NCBI GenBank assembly: GCA_013003415.1
Contig: JABDJR010000545.1
Coordinates: 1 to 13,983 of the forward strand
Length of the DNA: 13,983 nucleotides
DNA from: Candidatus Eiseniibacteriota bacterium
GTDB taxonomy: Bacteria > Eisenbacteria > RBG-16-71-46 > JABDJR01
Direction: 5' to 3'
Part shown: in pieces, positions 6,574-13,824 of the stretch
How the letters are laid out: each line of letters starts with the position of its first letter
Position numbering within the stretch: the stretch's first letter is position 1
Position numbers and translations under genes: made by a program
The notes under the pieces: model-generated
The model's database searches: none
Seen by the model: the letters and a program-made list of their open reading frames with translations, nothing else
Told to the model about the DNA's origin: nothing

Positions 6574-8025
6574 CTATCCCAAGCTCACCCAAACCGATTT
6601 GCTACGCGTATAAGCTCTCACGCCTTGCTCTCCCAGTTCGCGCCCGAAGCCCGAGGCTTTGGTTCCGCCGAAGGGGACGGCGGCGCTATAGAGGCCATAG
6701 GTGTTGATCCACACCGTCCCCGCATTCAGAGCTGCGGCGGTGCGATGCGCTTTCCCCAAATCGTTGGTCCAAACTCCGGCTGCCAACCCGTAGGGGTTTT
6801 GGTTAGCCTCAAGCACAACCTCTTCCACCTCTTTGAAACGAATGATGCTAAGAACAGGGCCAAAGATTTCCTCTTGCGCAACGCGCATGGTGTTGGACAC
6901 GACGGTGAGCACGGTGGGCTCATAGAAGTAACCGCGGCCGTCTCCGACCTCGGCGCGCTTTCCACCGAGGGCAAGGTTCGCACCCTCCTCTTGCCCAAGT
7001 TTCACGTAACCCTCAACCCGGTCTCGTTGGGCCGCAGAAACGAGGGGACCGATCTTTGTACCCATATCCGTGGGGTCGCCGGGTTTTGACTTGCGGGCCC
7101 GATCAAGAACCATGGCGATGAACTCGTCCGCGATCGAATCTTCCACGAACAACCGGCTGCCGGCCGTACATGCTTCCCCTTTGTTGTAGAAGATGCCGGT
7201 GATGGCTCCGCGGGAAGCGGCATCCAAGTTGGCATCGGCAAAAACAATATTCGGGGACTTGCCCCCCAACTCGAGGGTTACGGGCGTAAGCGAGTCGGCC
7301 GCCGTCCGCATGATGCCCTTCCCCACTTCGGTGCTTCCTGTAAACGACAGGCGATCCACATCGGGGTGCGCGACCAGCTCCGCCCCTGCGGTTGGGCCAA
7401 ACCCGGTGACGATGTTCACCACGCCGGGAGGAAAGCCAACCTCTTCAATCAACTGGCCCAACTTGATTGCAGACAACGGAGTTTGCTCCGCCGGTTTTAA
7501 AACCACCGTGTTTCCGGCGGCCAAAGCGGGAGCGAGTTTCCAAGCCGCCATGAGAAGAGGGAAGTTCCAGGGGATGATTTGTCCTACCACCCCAAACGGT
7601 TCGTTCTGGACATAGTTCAACATTCCCGGTGCGTTGGGAATGGTGGAGCCACCGAGTTTCGTTGCCCAGCCCGCGTAGTAATTGAAGGCGTCGGCCGCCA
7701 TGGGGACGTCAATCTTAGACGCTTCGAACATGACCTTGCCCTGGTCCGCGACTTCGATGGCGGCAAAAGCATCTCGGTTCTTGAGGATGGCCCCAGCCAA
7801 CTTCTGCAACAGCGCGGCTCGTTTTGCCGGCGGAAAAGCCGACCACTTTCCTTCGAAGGCACTGCGGGCAGATTTCACAGCCCGGTCGACGTCCGCCTCA
7901 TCGCCGCTGGCGACAGAACCAATCACTTCCTCCGTAGCGGGATTGATGCTCTCAAAAGTCTCTCCGCTCGAAGCCGCTTCCCATTCCCCACCAATAAACA
8001 AACGTCCATCACTCTCAAGTTTCAT
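6574..8025 (-). CDS. NAD(P)-dependent aldehyde dehydrogenase
   Basis: A 483-aa enzyme of the class 1/2 ALDH superfamily that oxidises an aldehyde to the carboxylate in the cytosol. All hallmark residues are present: N154 in PWNFP, K177 in LKPAE (cofactor), G230 in FTGSTEVG, general base E252 in LELGGKSPN, nucleophile C286 in KGEACTAGSR and E386 in EEIFGPV. Length is standard. The ATG at 8025 has AAGGA about nine bases upstream. It follows the AhpD-like selenoprotein gene by 35 bp on the same strand, so it probably shares the ETF-QO transcript. No T-rich hairpin follows its stop. The substrate cannot be told; sequence resembles broad-range and betaine- or phenylacetaldehyde-type enzymes. Confidence 0.92.
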   Translation of the reverse strand: MKLESDGRLFIGGEWEAASSGETFESINPATEEVIGSVASGDEADVDRAVKSARSAFEGKWSAFPPAKRAALLQKLAGAILKNRDAFAAIEVADQGKVMFEASKIDVPMAADAFNYYAGWATKLGGSTIPNAPGMLNYVQNEPFGVVGQIIPWNFPLLMAAWKLAPALAAGNTVVLKPAEQTPLSAIKLGQLIEEVGFPPGVVNIVTGFGPTAGAELVAHPDVDRLSFTGSTEVGKGIMRTAADSLTPVTLELGGKSPNIVFADANLDAASRGAITGIFYNKGEACTAGSRLFVEDSIADEFIAMVLDRARKSKPGDPTDMGTKIGPLVSAAQRDRVEGYVKLGQEEGANLALGGKRAEVGDGRGYFYEPTVLTVVSNTMRVAQEEIFGPVLSIIRFKEVEEVVLEANQNPYGLAAGVWTNDLGKAHRTAAALNAGTVWINTYGLYSAAVPFGGTKASGFGRELGEQGVRAYTRSKSVWVSLG

Positions 8026-8060
8026 CGTTGTGATTCCTTATGCAACTCATTCAAGAAAAA

Positions 8061-8615
8061 CTAGGCTAGAGGATCCCACTTGCCAGGCTCAAGCGTAACC
8101 CCGAGGCCATCCGCCATGCGGTTGACATAGTTGAAGTAACCCACGACTTCGGCCAACCAGAGAATGGCCTCATCTTCAAAGCCTTGATCGCGGAGCCGGT
8201 CGAGATCACCAGGCTCCATAGCGCCCGGACTCAGGGTCAGCTTGACCGCGTAATCAACCATGGCGCGGTCCCTAGGTGACAAGTCCGCCGTCGCCGGATC
8301 TTTGGCCACGGCGATGACCATGGCTTCGTCTTTGCTTAGAGCACGGAGAGACTCCCCGTGATGGGCAATTCAGTAATGGCAATCGTTCGCGGCGCTGACG
8401 GCGGTGGCAACTAGCTCTCGGTCGCGACGGCTGAGCGGCCCCCGAGAAAACATCACTTCCTTGTAGAGACCGTAGTGAGCCTCAAGGCCCTCCGGGTGAA
8501 GTCCGTGAATGGAAAGAATACGATCCATCTCGGGCTCCTTTCCCCGAAAGCGATCGTTCAGGCCACGCATGTACTCGCTACCCCGACTCCAATCCGGAAT
8601 CTTGATCCAAGCCAT
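8061..8615 (-). CDS. AhpD-like peroxidase-related selenoprotein (CxxU active site, in-frame TGA)
   Basis: One reading frame of 184 residues if the TGA at 8372-8370 is read as selenocysteine. The protein matches the carboxymuconolactone decarboxylase/AhpD fold, subgroup 'peroxidase-related enzyme': MAWIKIPDW start, LSRRDRELVATAVSAANDC, then AHHGESLRAL and a C-terminal half with LSPRDRAMVDYAVKLT and YFNYVNRMADGLGV. The active site is normally C-x-x-C-x-x-x-H; here it is C79-H-Y-U82-I-A-H85-H86, so TGA replaces exactly the resolving/peroxidatic cysteine. Family similarity continues in the same frame on both sides without any gap or frameshift. A SECIS-like hairpin follows at once. The ATG at 8615 is two bases after the ETF-QO stop, suggesting translational coupling; Shine-Dalgarno is weak (GGATC). 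The likely role is peroxide or thiol-disulphide redox chemistry. The alternative is a Cys-to-stop nonsense mutation giving a pseudogene. Confidence 0.82.
8342..8360 (-). promoter_or_regulatory. Bacterial SECIS-like stem-loop directing selenocysteine insertion
   Basis: On the minus strand CACGGGGAGTCTCTCCGTG folds into an 8-bp stem (one G-U pair) closed by the loop GUC, beginning nine bases after the TGA. The loop G is 17 bases past the TGA. In E. coli fdhF the SECIS loop, also containing GUC, lies at nearly the same distance, and both share GCCCAUC just before the stem. No bulged U like that of fdhF is visible. The hairpin is within the coding sequence, as is normal for bacteria. Confidence 0.7.
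8370..8372 (-). other. Recoded TGA (predicted selenocysteine codon 82)
   Basis: In-frame TGA between CHY and IAHH of the AhpD-like protein. Cysteine codons TGC or TGT differ from it by one base. Position in the CxxC motif plus the adjacent stem-loop favour selenocysteine over termination. Confidence 0.78.
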
Positions 8616-8617
8616 GC

Positions 8618-10303
8618 CTAAAGATCCGTGTAGACGGGACCGCCTCCCCCTTCGGGGGGTACCCACGTAATGATCTGATAGGGATCCATGATGTCACAGG
8701 TCTTGCAGTGCACGCAGTTGGAAGCATTGATTTGAAGCTTCTTGCTTGCTGGAGCCTCTCCTTCAACCATTTCATAGACCGCCGCCGGACAGAAATACTG
8801 GCAGGGGTTTCCGAATTCCTCGGTGCAGCGGGTGCTGCAAATGTCGAGATCGCTGACAATGAGATGCGATGGTTGATCTTCTTCGTGCTTGGTGCCGGAT
8901 TTATAGACATCGGTCAACTTGTCGAAAGTGATGGTGCCGTCAAACTTCACTTCCACTTGCTTGGCGCTCGCGTCGCCCAAGGGTCGCATGTGGGTGTGAT
9001 CCTCACTCACTCCGAGCTTGTCTCCACCCAAACCATTGCCACCGGTGACCATGAGCACTCCCGCATTGACGAGGCCCGACCATCGCCCACCCTGGAAACC
9101 TTGGTGGAAGTTGCGCACTTTGTAGAGTTCTTGTCGCGCCTCGCTGGAGGCGAAAAGTTTGTCGTAGTGACCCAGACGGGCCTCCGAATAGTCATCGGCG
9201 AGAAGCGCTTCGAAGATGGCCTTGGCCGCCATCATGCCACTCTCGATGGCAAGGTGAATGCCCTTCAGACGCTCTGCATTGAGGAAGGATGCGGAATCCC
9301 CAATGATGAGCCCACCGGGAAGCACACGTTTGGGCATGGAGAAGTAACCGCCTAAGGGCACCGTTTTCGCCCCATAGCGCTCCATTTCGCCACCTTCAAG
9401 CATGCCCTTAATCCAGGGGTGCATTTTGTAGGCCTGGAAGACTTTATGCGGATCCATGTAGGGATTGGCGTAATCGAGACCCACGACATAACCCAAGGAA
9501 ATCCGATCGTCCTTCATCCCATAGATCCAGCCGCCGCCGTAGGTCGAACTGTCCACGGGGTGCCCCATCGTGTGATACACCACGCCCGGCGCCACCCGTC
9601 CCGGGGGAAGTTTCCAAACTTCTTTAATCCCCGTTCCGTAGGTCTGGGGATTGGCACCGGCAAGAGAACGCTCACGGGTTAAGAGCTTGGTGAGATTGCC
9701 GCGGGTTCCCTCCGAGAAAACGGTGACCTTCGCCTTGAGGTCGGCTCCCGGTTCGAAGTTTCCCTTTCGGTTTCCATGCTTATCGATGCCGGCGTCTTTG
9801 ATCCGAACCCCGGTGATTTGATCGCCCTCGGTTAAGACCGAGGCCGCGGGAAAACCCGGGAAGACATCGATGCCCCGACTCTCCGCCTGCTCCACCATCC
9901 AACCGGTGAGCCGGTTTAAGGACACCACGTAGTTGCCATGGTTCTTGAGGGGCGGCGGGGTAATAGGAGCGCGGACGGCTCGTGTCGAGGTGAGATAGAA
10001 CAACGCGTCGTCATTCACCGCCGCATCGACGGGACAATCTTTGGTTCGCCAATCGGGAATGAGGGCGTCGAGACCCCGAGGGTCCATCACCGCTCCGGAG
10101 AGCTGGTGCGCCCCGGGTTCCATGGCCTTTTCAATCACGGCAATGGCCGGTTCTAGTTTCTGTCCCTCACCGGAGGCTTCGATCTTCTCATTGTGGGCGG
10201 CGACAAGGTCGCCAAGATGGATGGCTCCTGCAAGACCCGCAGGCCCTGCGCCAACAAAAAGAACATCCAACTCCAGTTCATCGCGCTCGAAGTCTTCTGC
10301 CAT
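8618..10303 (-). CDS. Electron transfer flavoprotein-ubiquinone oxidoreductase (ETF-QO)
   Basis: A 561-aa membrane-associated flavo-iron-sulphur protein that passes electrons from reduced ETF (fed by acyl-CoA dehydrogenases) to the quinone pool. The FAD motif GAGPAG is at residues 18-23, with a second FAD-binding segment (GGLIIGDSASFLNAERLKGIHLAIESG) at 330-356. The C-terminal [4Fe-4S] domain has the expected ligands C505 (CPAAVYE) and C530-x2-C533-x2-C536 (NCVHCKTCDI), and ends with WVPPEGGGGPVY as in mitochondrial ETF-QO. The ATG at 10303 is chosen because GAGGAG precedes it by four bases; longer frames start at 10315 and 10372, but the first would destroy this site. No ETF subunits or acyl-CoA dehydrogenase are in the window. 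It heads a cluster with the selenoprotein two bases downstream and then the aldehyde dehydrogenase. Confidence 0.95.
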   Translation of the reverse strand: MAEDFERDELELDVLFVGAGPAGLAGAIHLGDLVAAHNEKIEASGEGQKLEPAIAVIEKAMEPGAHQLSGAVMDPRGLDALIPDWRTKDCPVDAAVNDDALFYLTSTRAVRAPITPPPLKNHGNYVVSLNRLTGWMVEQAESRGIDVFPGFPAASVLTEGDQITGVRIKDAGIDKHGNRKGNFEPGADLKAKVTVFSEGTRGNLTKLLTRERSLAGANPQTYGTGIKEVWKLPPGRVAPGVVYHTMGHPVDSSTYGGGWIYGMKDDRISLGYVVGLDYANPYMDPHKVFQAYKMHPWIKGMLEGGEMERYGAKTVPLGGYFSMPKRVLPGGLIIGDSASFLNAERLKGIHLAIESGMMAAKAIFEALLADDYSEARLGHYDKLFASSEARQELYKVRNFHQGFQGGRWSGLVNAGVLMVTGGNGLGGDKLGVSEDHTHMRPLGDASAKQVEVKFDGTITFDKLTDVYKSGTKHEEDQPSHLIVSDLDICSTRCTEEFGNPCQYFCPAAVYEMVEGEAPASKKLQINASNCVHCKTCDIMDPYQIITWVPPEGGGGPVYTDL

Positions 10304-10307
10304 GTCG

Positions 10308-10313
10308 CTCCTC
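10308..10313 (-). promoter_or_regulatory. Ribosome binding site deciding the ETF-QO start
   Basis: GAGGAG on the minus strand, four bases (CGAC) before the ATG at 10303. An alternative ATG at 10315 overlaps this site and lacks its own. Confidence 0.7.
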
Positions 10314-10332
10314 ATTGAAAATAGATCGTTGT

Positions 10333-10361
10333 AGGATACCGGGCTAAACCGGGCTCCGCAA
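10333..10361 (-). promoter_or_regulatory. Candidate promoter of the ETF-QO / selenoprotein / ALDH cluster
   Basis: On the minus strand TTGCGG (10361-10356) and TATCCT (10338-10333) are separated by 17 bp, giving a short leader of about 23 nt to the ETF-QO start. The spacer holds two direct copies of CCGGGCT (plus-strand 10339-10345 and 10349-10355), 10 bp apart, a possible regulator site. Confidence 0.35.
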
Positions 10362-10371
10362 CGAGAGGCCA

Positions 10372-10399
10372 TCGACCAATTGGGAATACGAGTTATACA
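10372..10399 (+). promoter_or_regulatory. Candidate promoter of the amidohydrolase gene
   Basis: TCGACC (10372-10377) and TATACA (10394-10399) with a 16-bp spacer, about 20 bp before the GTG start. It lies back to back with the ETF-QO promoter in the 116-bp divergent region. Confidence 0.35.
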
Positions 10400-10419
10400 C
10401 TTCGTGAAAAGGAGACCCC

Positions 10420-11664
10420 GTGGAACGCCCTCAACAAACTGCTTACCAGGCTAAATGGGTCCTTCCCATCCACGCCCCGGCGATCGCCGATGGCACCGTC
10501 GTGGTGAGCGGGGGCCAAATTGAGGCGGTTGGGCCCACCTCTGAGCTTCTGGACAAGTTCCCCTTCGCCGAGTTGGTCGAACTCGGAGAGTCCATTGTGC
10601 TTCCTGGCCTGGTCAACGCCCATACCCATCTCGCCCTGACCGACGCGGTTGAAGATCTACCCGTGGGCAAGGGCTTGTTGGAGTGGCTGAAAGTTCTGGT
10701 CCCCCAGGCGCGCGAATTCGACCAAGACACCGCGCGCGCCGGAATTCTGCGAGGGCTGCAACAATCTCGAGACCTGGGAACCTCCTTAGTAGGAGACATC
10801 CTCTCCCACGGCGAAGCCGTCGAAAGCTATTTTGAGCAGGAGGAGGTATGGTGCCGCGTCTTTATGGAGTTCCTTGGGGTTCGGGAAGGCAGTGCTCATC
10901 AATCCCTGGAGAGAGCCAAGGAGCATCTCAGCCGGCTTGAGGCCAGACATTCTCCCCGGGTCACGGGCGGGTTATCGCCCCACGCACCCTACAGCGTGTG
11001 GCCGGACCTGTGGGAGCCTATGGCCGTCTGGGCGCGAGAGCGGAATCTGCCCTGGACCACTCACCTGGCCGAACCTCCCTCGGAGTCCGAGTTTTTGCTC
11101 GAAGGAACCGGACCTATCCTCGACTATTTAAACTGGTTAGGGGCTTGGGATGGAACCTTTCCGCGCCTGAGGGATCGAGGGGTCGACTACCTCCACGACC
11201 GAGATGTTCTCGATGACCTCACGCTTCTCGTGCATGGGGTGCATCTGACTCCGGAGGAAATTGAGAAAGTTGTCATCAACGACAGTTGGGTTTGCCTGTG
11301 TCCTCGGAGCAACCAATTCTTGGGCCTGCCCCCCGCCCCAGTCGAGGATCTCTATCACGCGGGAGCTAACCTGTGTCTGGGCACCGACAGCAAAGCCTCC
11401 AATTGGGATCTTGGGATATGGGGGGAATTACGATCTTTGCGGGGGATTGCCCCCACCGTCCCCCCCTCAGCTCTACTCCGAATGGCCACCGCCAACGGGG
11501 CCATGGCTCTGGGATTCCTGGGGAAGCTAGGAACGATCCATTCCGGAGCGGAGGCCCAGCTGTTATCGGTTCCCTGCTCAGAACTTGGGGACGGCGACCC
11601 CCATCACTTCCTGGTTTCCGAATCGATAGAAGACCGGTTCCAATGGTTGGGAAAGCGCCCGTGA
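10420..11664 (+). CDS. Amidohydrolase superfamily deaminase / chlorohydrolase-like (TRZ/ATZ-type)
   Basis: A 414-aa cytosolic metal-dependent hydrolase of the cytosine-deaminase/TRZ-ATZ group, which deaminates nucleosides and bases or hydrolyses s-triazines. The metal site is complete: HTH (H68, H70) in VNAHTHLALTD, H215 and E218 in TTHLAEPPSE, H272/H275 in LLVHGVH, and D323 in LGTDSKASN. GLSPHAPYSV (H188) and CPRSNQFLGLPP are further family signatures. The GTG start at 10420 follows AAGGAG with a five-base spacer. The gene diverges from ETF-QO and no functional partner is adjacent. Related proteins include S-adenosylhomocysteine/methylthioadenosine deaminases and aminofutalosine deaminases of the futalosine menaquinone route; I cannot choose between these. 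Confidence 0.85.
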   Translation: MERPQQTAYQAKWVLPIHAPAIADGTVVVSGGQIEAVGPTSELLDKFPFAELVELGESIVLPGLVNAHTHLALTDAVEDLPVGKGLLEWLKVLVPQAREFDQDTARAGILRGLQQSRDLGTSLVGDILSHGEAVESYFEQEEVWCRVFMEFLGVREGSAHQSLERAKEHLSRLEARHSPRVTGGLSPHAPYSVWPDLWEPMAVWARERNLPWTTHLAEPPSESEFLLEGTGPILDYLNWLGAWDGTFPRLRDRGVDYLHDRDVLDDLTLLVHGVHLTPEEIEKVVINDSWVCLCPRSNQFLGLPPAPVEDLYHAGANLCLGTDSKASNWDLGIWGELRSLRGIAPTVPPSALLRMATANGAMALGFLGKLGTIHSGAEAQLLSVPCSELGDGDPHHFLVSESIEDRFQWLGKRP

Positions 11665-11667
11665 TTT

Positions 11668-11693
11668 GCTAGAATTATTGGCTCGAAACTAGC
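11668..11693. repeat. Short inverted repeat GCTAG-N16-CTAGC in intergenic region
   Basis: GCTAG (11668-11672) and CTAGC (11689-11693) lie just after the amidohydrolase stop. No T-run follows, so it is more likely incidental or an operator than a terminator. A weak promoter-like pair (TTGGCT at 11678, TTATCA at 11702, 18-bp spacer) overlaps it and could serve the glycan genes. Confidence 0.2.
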
Positions 11694-11755
11694 TACACCT
11701 TTTATCACACCACATTTGCGATCCTTCATTCCTGGACCGCGTTCACTCCCCTTCT

Positions 11756-11760
11756 AGGAG
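11756..11760 (+). promoter_or_regulatory. Ribosome binding site deciding the TTG start of the glycosyltransferase
   Basis: AGGAG with a six-base spacer to TTG at 11767. The next in-frame ATG would begin at residue 8, inside the first strand of the fold, so the rare TTG start is preferred. Confidence 0.7.
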
Positions 11761-11766
11761 TTCCAT

Positions 11767-12951
11767 TTGCCTGAACTTTCGGTTGTCATGCCATGCCTCA
11801 ACGAAGAAGAGACCCTGGGCATCTGCATCGAAAAAGCCAACAACACGATCAAAGAACTCGGCATTGACGCCGAAGTCGTTATTGCCGACAACGGCTCCAC
11901 CGACCGGTCCGTGGAAATCGCGGAGTCTCTCGGCGCGCGCGTAATCCATCAGCCTCTGAAGGGCTACGGCAACGCCTACCTCGCCGGGTTCGCCGGCGCC
12001 CGCGGCAAATACTTCATGATGGGAGACTCGGACGACTCCTACGACTGGACTGAGATTGGTCGCTTTCTGAACCCTCTGCGCGAAGGCGCCGACATGGTCA
12101 TGGGAACGCGACTCAAAGGTGAGATTAAGCCTGGAGCGATGCCCTTCTTACATCGCTACCTCGGGAACCCGGTTTTAACCTGGATTCTGAACGTGCTCTT
12201 CCGGACCGGCATTTCCGATTCCCATTGTGGTATGCGCGCCTTCACAAAAGACGCCTATGAGCGCATGCATCTCAAAACCTCGGGAATGGAATTCGCCTCG
12301 GAGATGGTGATCAAAGCGTCGAAGGCCAAACTCAACATCACCGAAATCCCCATCACCTTGCATCCCGACAAGCGCACACGCCCGCCCCACCTGCGCACCT
12401 GGCGCGACGGTTGGCGCCACTTGAGTTTCATGTTGATGTACAGCCCGACCTGGCTCTTTCTTATTCCCGGGCTCATCTTATTGCTCCTGGGAGTCGGCAC
12501 CATGGCTGCGTTGTATCCCGGTCCACTAACTCTCTTTGGGCGCGAGTTTGACGTGCACACGATGATGCTCGGCAGCTTGTTCGCCATTCTTGGAGTTCAA
12601 GTTCTCACCACAGGACTTTTTGCCAAGGTTCACACTTACGAGAGGCATTTCGATCGACAAGATCCCATTTTGCGAACCCTCGCCAAGTCCTTCAATTTAG
12701 AGAAGGGTCTTGTCCTGGGACTGCTTGTGTTCCTGGTTGGGTTCATTCTGGACTTCAGTGTTTTGCGTCAGTGGATCGCCGTGGACTTCGGAACGCTTAG
12801 CGCCCTCCGGCCCGCCATCGTAGGGGGTACCCTCATGGCCGTGGGTGCTCAAATTGTTTTCTCGTCGTTCTTCCTCAGCATGCTTTCGGTCAAAGTTGCC
12901 GAGCTTCGCGAAGACGCGAGTTCCGACAATCCTAAACTTCAGGCCTCCTAA
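11767..12951 (+). CDS. GT2 family polyprenyl-phosphate sugar transferase (dolichol-phosphate-mannose-synthase-like) with membrane domain
   Basis: A 394-aa integral-membrane glycosyltransferase expected to move a sugar from a nucleotide donor to polyprenyl phosphate on the inner face of the cytoplasmic membrane. The GT-A domain (1-~215) shows LSVVMPCLNEEETLG, VVIADNGSTDRS (donor binding), the metal motif in GDSDDSYDW (D87, D89, D90) where most relatives have DADgQ/DgDDtY, GTRLKG and SDSHCGMRAF. The C-terminal part has about four transmembrane segments: ~225-249, 264-287, 314-333 and 350-376. TTG start is supported by AGGAG. It is followed after 51 bp by a methyltransferase and then an AsnB-type gene, fitting a cell-surface glycan or glycolipid locus. 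Sugar identity is unknown. Confidence 0.9.
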   Translation: MPELSVVMPCLNEEETLGICIEKANNTIKELGIDAEVVIADNGSTDRSVEIAESLGARVIHQPLKGYGNAYLAGFAGARGKYFMMGDSDDSYDWTEIGRFLNPLREGADMVMGTRLKGEIKPGAMPFLHRYLGNPVLTWILNVLFRTGISDSHCGMRAFTKDAYERMHLKTSGMEFASEMVIKASKAKLNITEIPITLHPDKRTRPPHLRTWRDGWRHLSFMLMYSPTWLFLIPGLILLLLGVGTMAALYPGPLTLFGREFDVHTMMLGSLFAILGVQVLTTGLFAKVHTYERHFDRQDPILRTLAKSFNLEKGLVLGLLVFLVGFILDFSVLRQWIAVDFGTLSALRPAIVGGTLMAVGAQIVFSSFFLSMLSVKVAELREDASSDNPKLQAS

Positions 12952-13002
12952 GATCTCGTCGATAATCGTCTACGGGTCACGAGAGAGGTTTGACAAGGTT
13001 CT

Positions 13003-13824
13003 ATGAACAATTCTTCTGAAGCTACCGCTAAAGATTTCGCGGCCCTCAACGGCCACTTAGGTCTGAGTCGCAAACTCCGAGGGCTCGACTACGTTCGTTG
13101 CCTTGAGTTTCCCCTGGTCTACAATCTGCTGCAGCTTGAACCGGGAATGAAAGTCCTCGATGCCGGTTCGCGGACCAGTGTGTTCCCCTTATTCATCACG
13201 CAGCACAATGATGTGGAGATGCACGCGACCGACCTCGATCCCGAGATCGATGGTCTTTCGCAACTTGCGGCCAAGCTACCCAACCCTAAAGGCAAGCTTG
13301 TCGTAAAGCAGGCCGATCTTCGCAAGCTTCCCTACGAAGACAATACTTTCGACCGCATTACGGTCATTTCTGTCATTGAGCATGTCCCCGATCCCGGGGA
13401 CACTGAAGGAGCCAGAGACTTGGCTCGGGTGCTAAAACCCGGAGGAAAACTGATTATCACGGTACCGTTCGGTATGACCGACCGTGATTTCTTCATGAAT
13501 CAAACTGTCTACTCAGAAGATTTCAAAGGCGACCCTGTCTTTTTCCAGCGCCACTATACGCCGGAAACTTTCGAGCAACGCCTCATTGAGCCTACGGGTC
13601 TTAAGGTGGAACAGCGTGCCTACTTTGGTGAGGCCGGCTACCCCTTCTTCAACCGGTTTTGGGTCCTGCCCTCGTGGATTCGGCCCATCAAGGCCTTGTA
13701 CGCCTGGCTCTCGCCCTTCTTCGCAGGGAAGTTCATGAACGTTTACGATTCACCCGCTCCTCTCACCCTTCAGTCTCCTCCCATGATCACCGCCAATGGG
13801 ACGTTTGTCGTTCTGACAAAATAG
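13003..13824 (+). CDS. Class I SAM-dependent methyltransferase (Methyltransf_11 type)
   Basis: A 273-aa predicted cytosolic methyltransferase. Motif I reads MKVLDAGSRTSVFP (49-62), with Ser-Arg in place of the usual Gly-x-Gly, as in many glycan-cluster methyltransferases. The acidic ribose-binding residue is in HATDLDPE (D77/D79). Motif II/III is ADLRKLPYEDNTFDRITVIS (104-123), followed by VIEHVPDP and a post-motif LARVLKPGGKLIITVPFG. The C-terminal third (YTPETFEQRL, PFFNRFWVLPSWIRP, LYAWLSPFFAG) includes an aromatic segment that may touch the membrane or acceptor. ATG at 13003 has AAGG six bases upstream. It sits between a GT2 enzyme and an AsnB-like gene whose ATG follows its stop with no gap, so translational coupling is likely. 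Acceptor substrate (sugar or lipid-linked glycan) is inferred from context. Confidence 0.85.
   Translation: MNNSSEATAKDFAALNGHLGLSRKLRGLDYVRCLEFPLVYNLLQLEPGMKVLDAGSRTSVFPLFITQHNDVEMHATDLDPEIDGLSQLAAKLPNPKGKLVVKQADLRKLPYEDNTFDRITVISVIEHVPDPGDTEGARDLARVLKPGGKLIITVPFGMTDRDFFMNQTVYSEDFKGDPVFFQRHYTPETFEQRLIEPTGLKVEQRAYFGEAGYPFFNRFWVLPSWIRPIKALYAWLSPFFAGKFMNVYDSPAPLTLQSPPMITANGTFVVLTK

Noticed and set aside
8061..8666. Two independent small genes (8061-8321 and 8370-8666), or a frameshifted gene
   Set aside because: Both halves lie in the same frame and belong to the same protein family across the TGA, with residues IAHHGESLRALSKDEA between them; no frameshift is needed. The 8321 start would begin in mid-domain.
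8708..9355. 215-aa plus-strand open frame
   Set aside because: Antisense to the ETF-QO C-terminal half; no domain motifs recognised.
10304..10372. Longer ETF-QO starts at 10372 and 10315
   Set aside because: The strong GAGGAG site serves 10303, and the extension overlaps the promoter candidate and shows no targeting signal.
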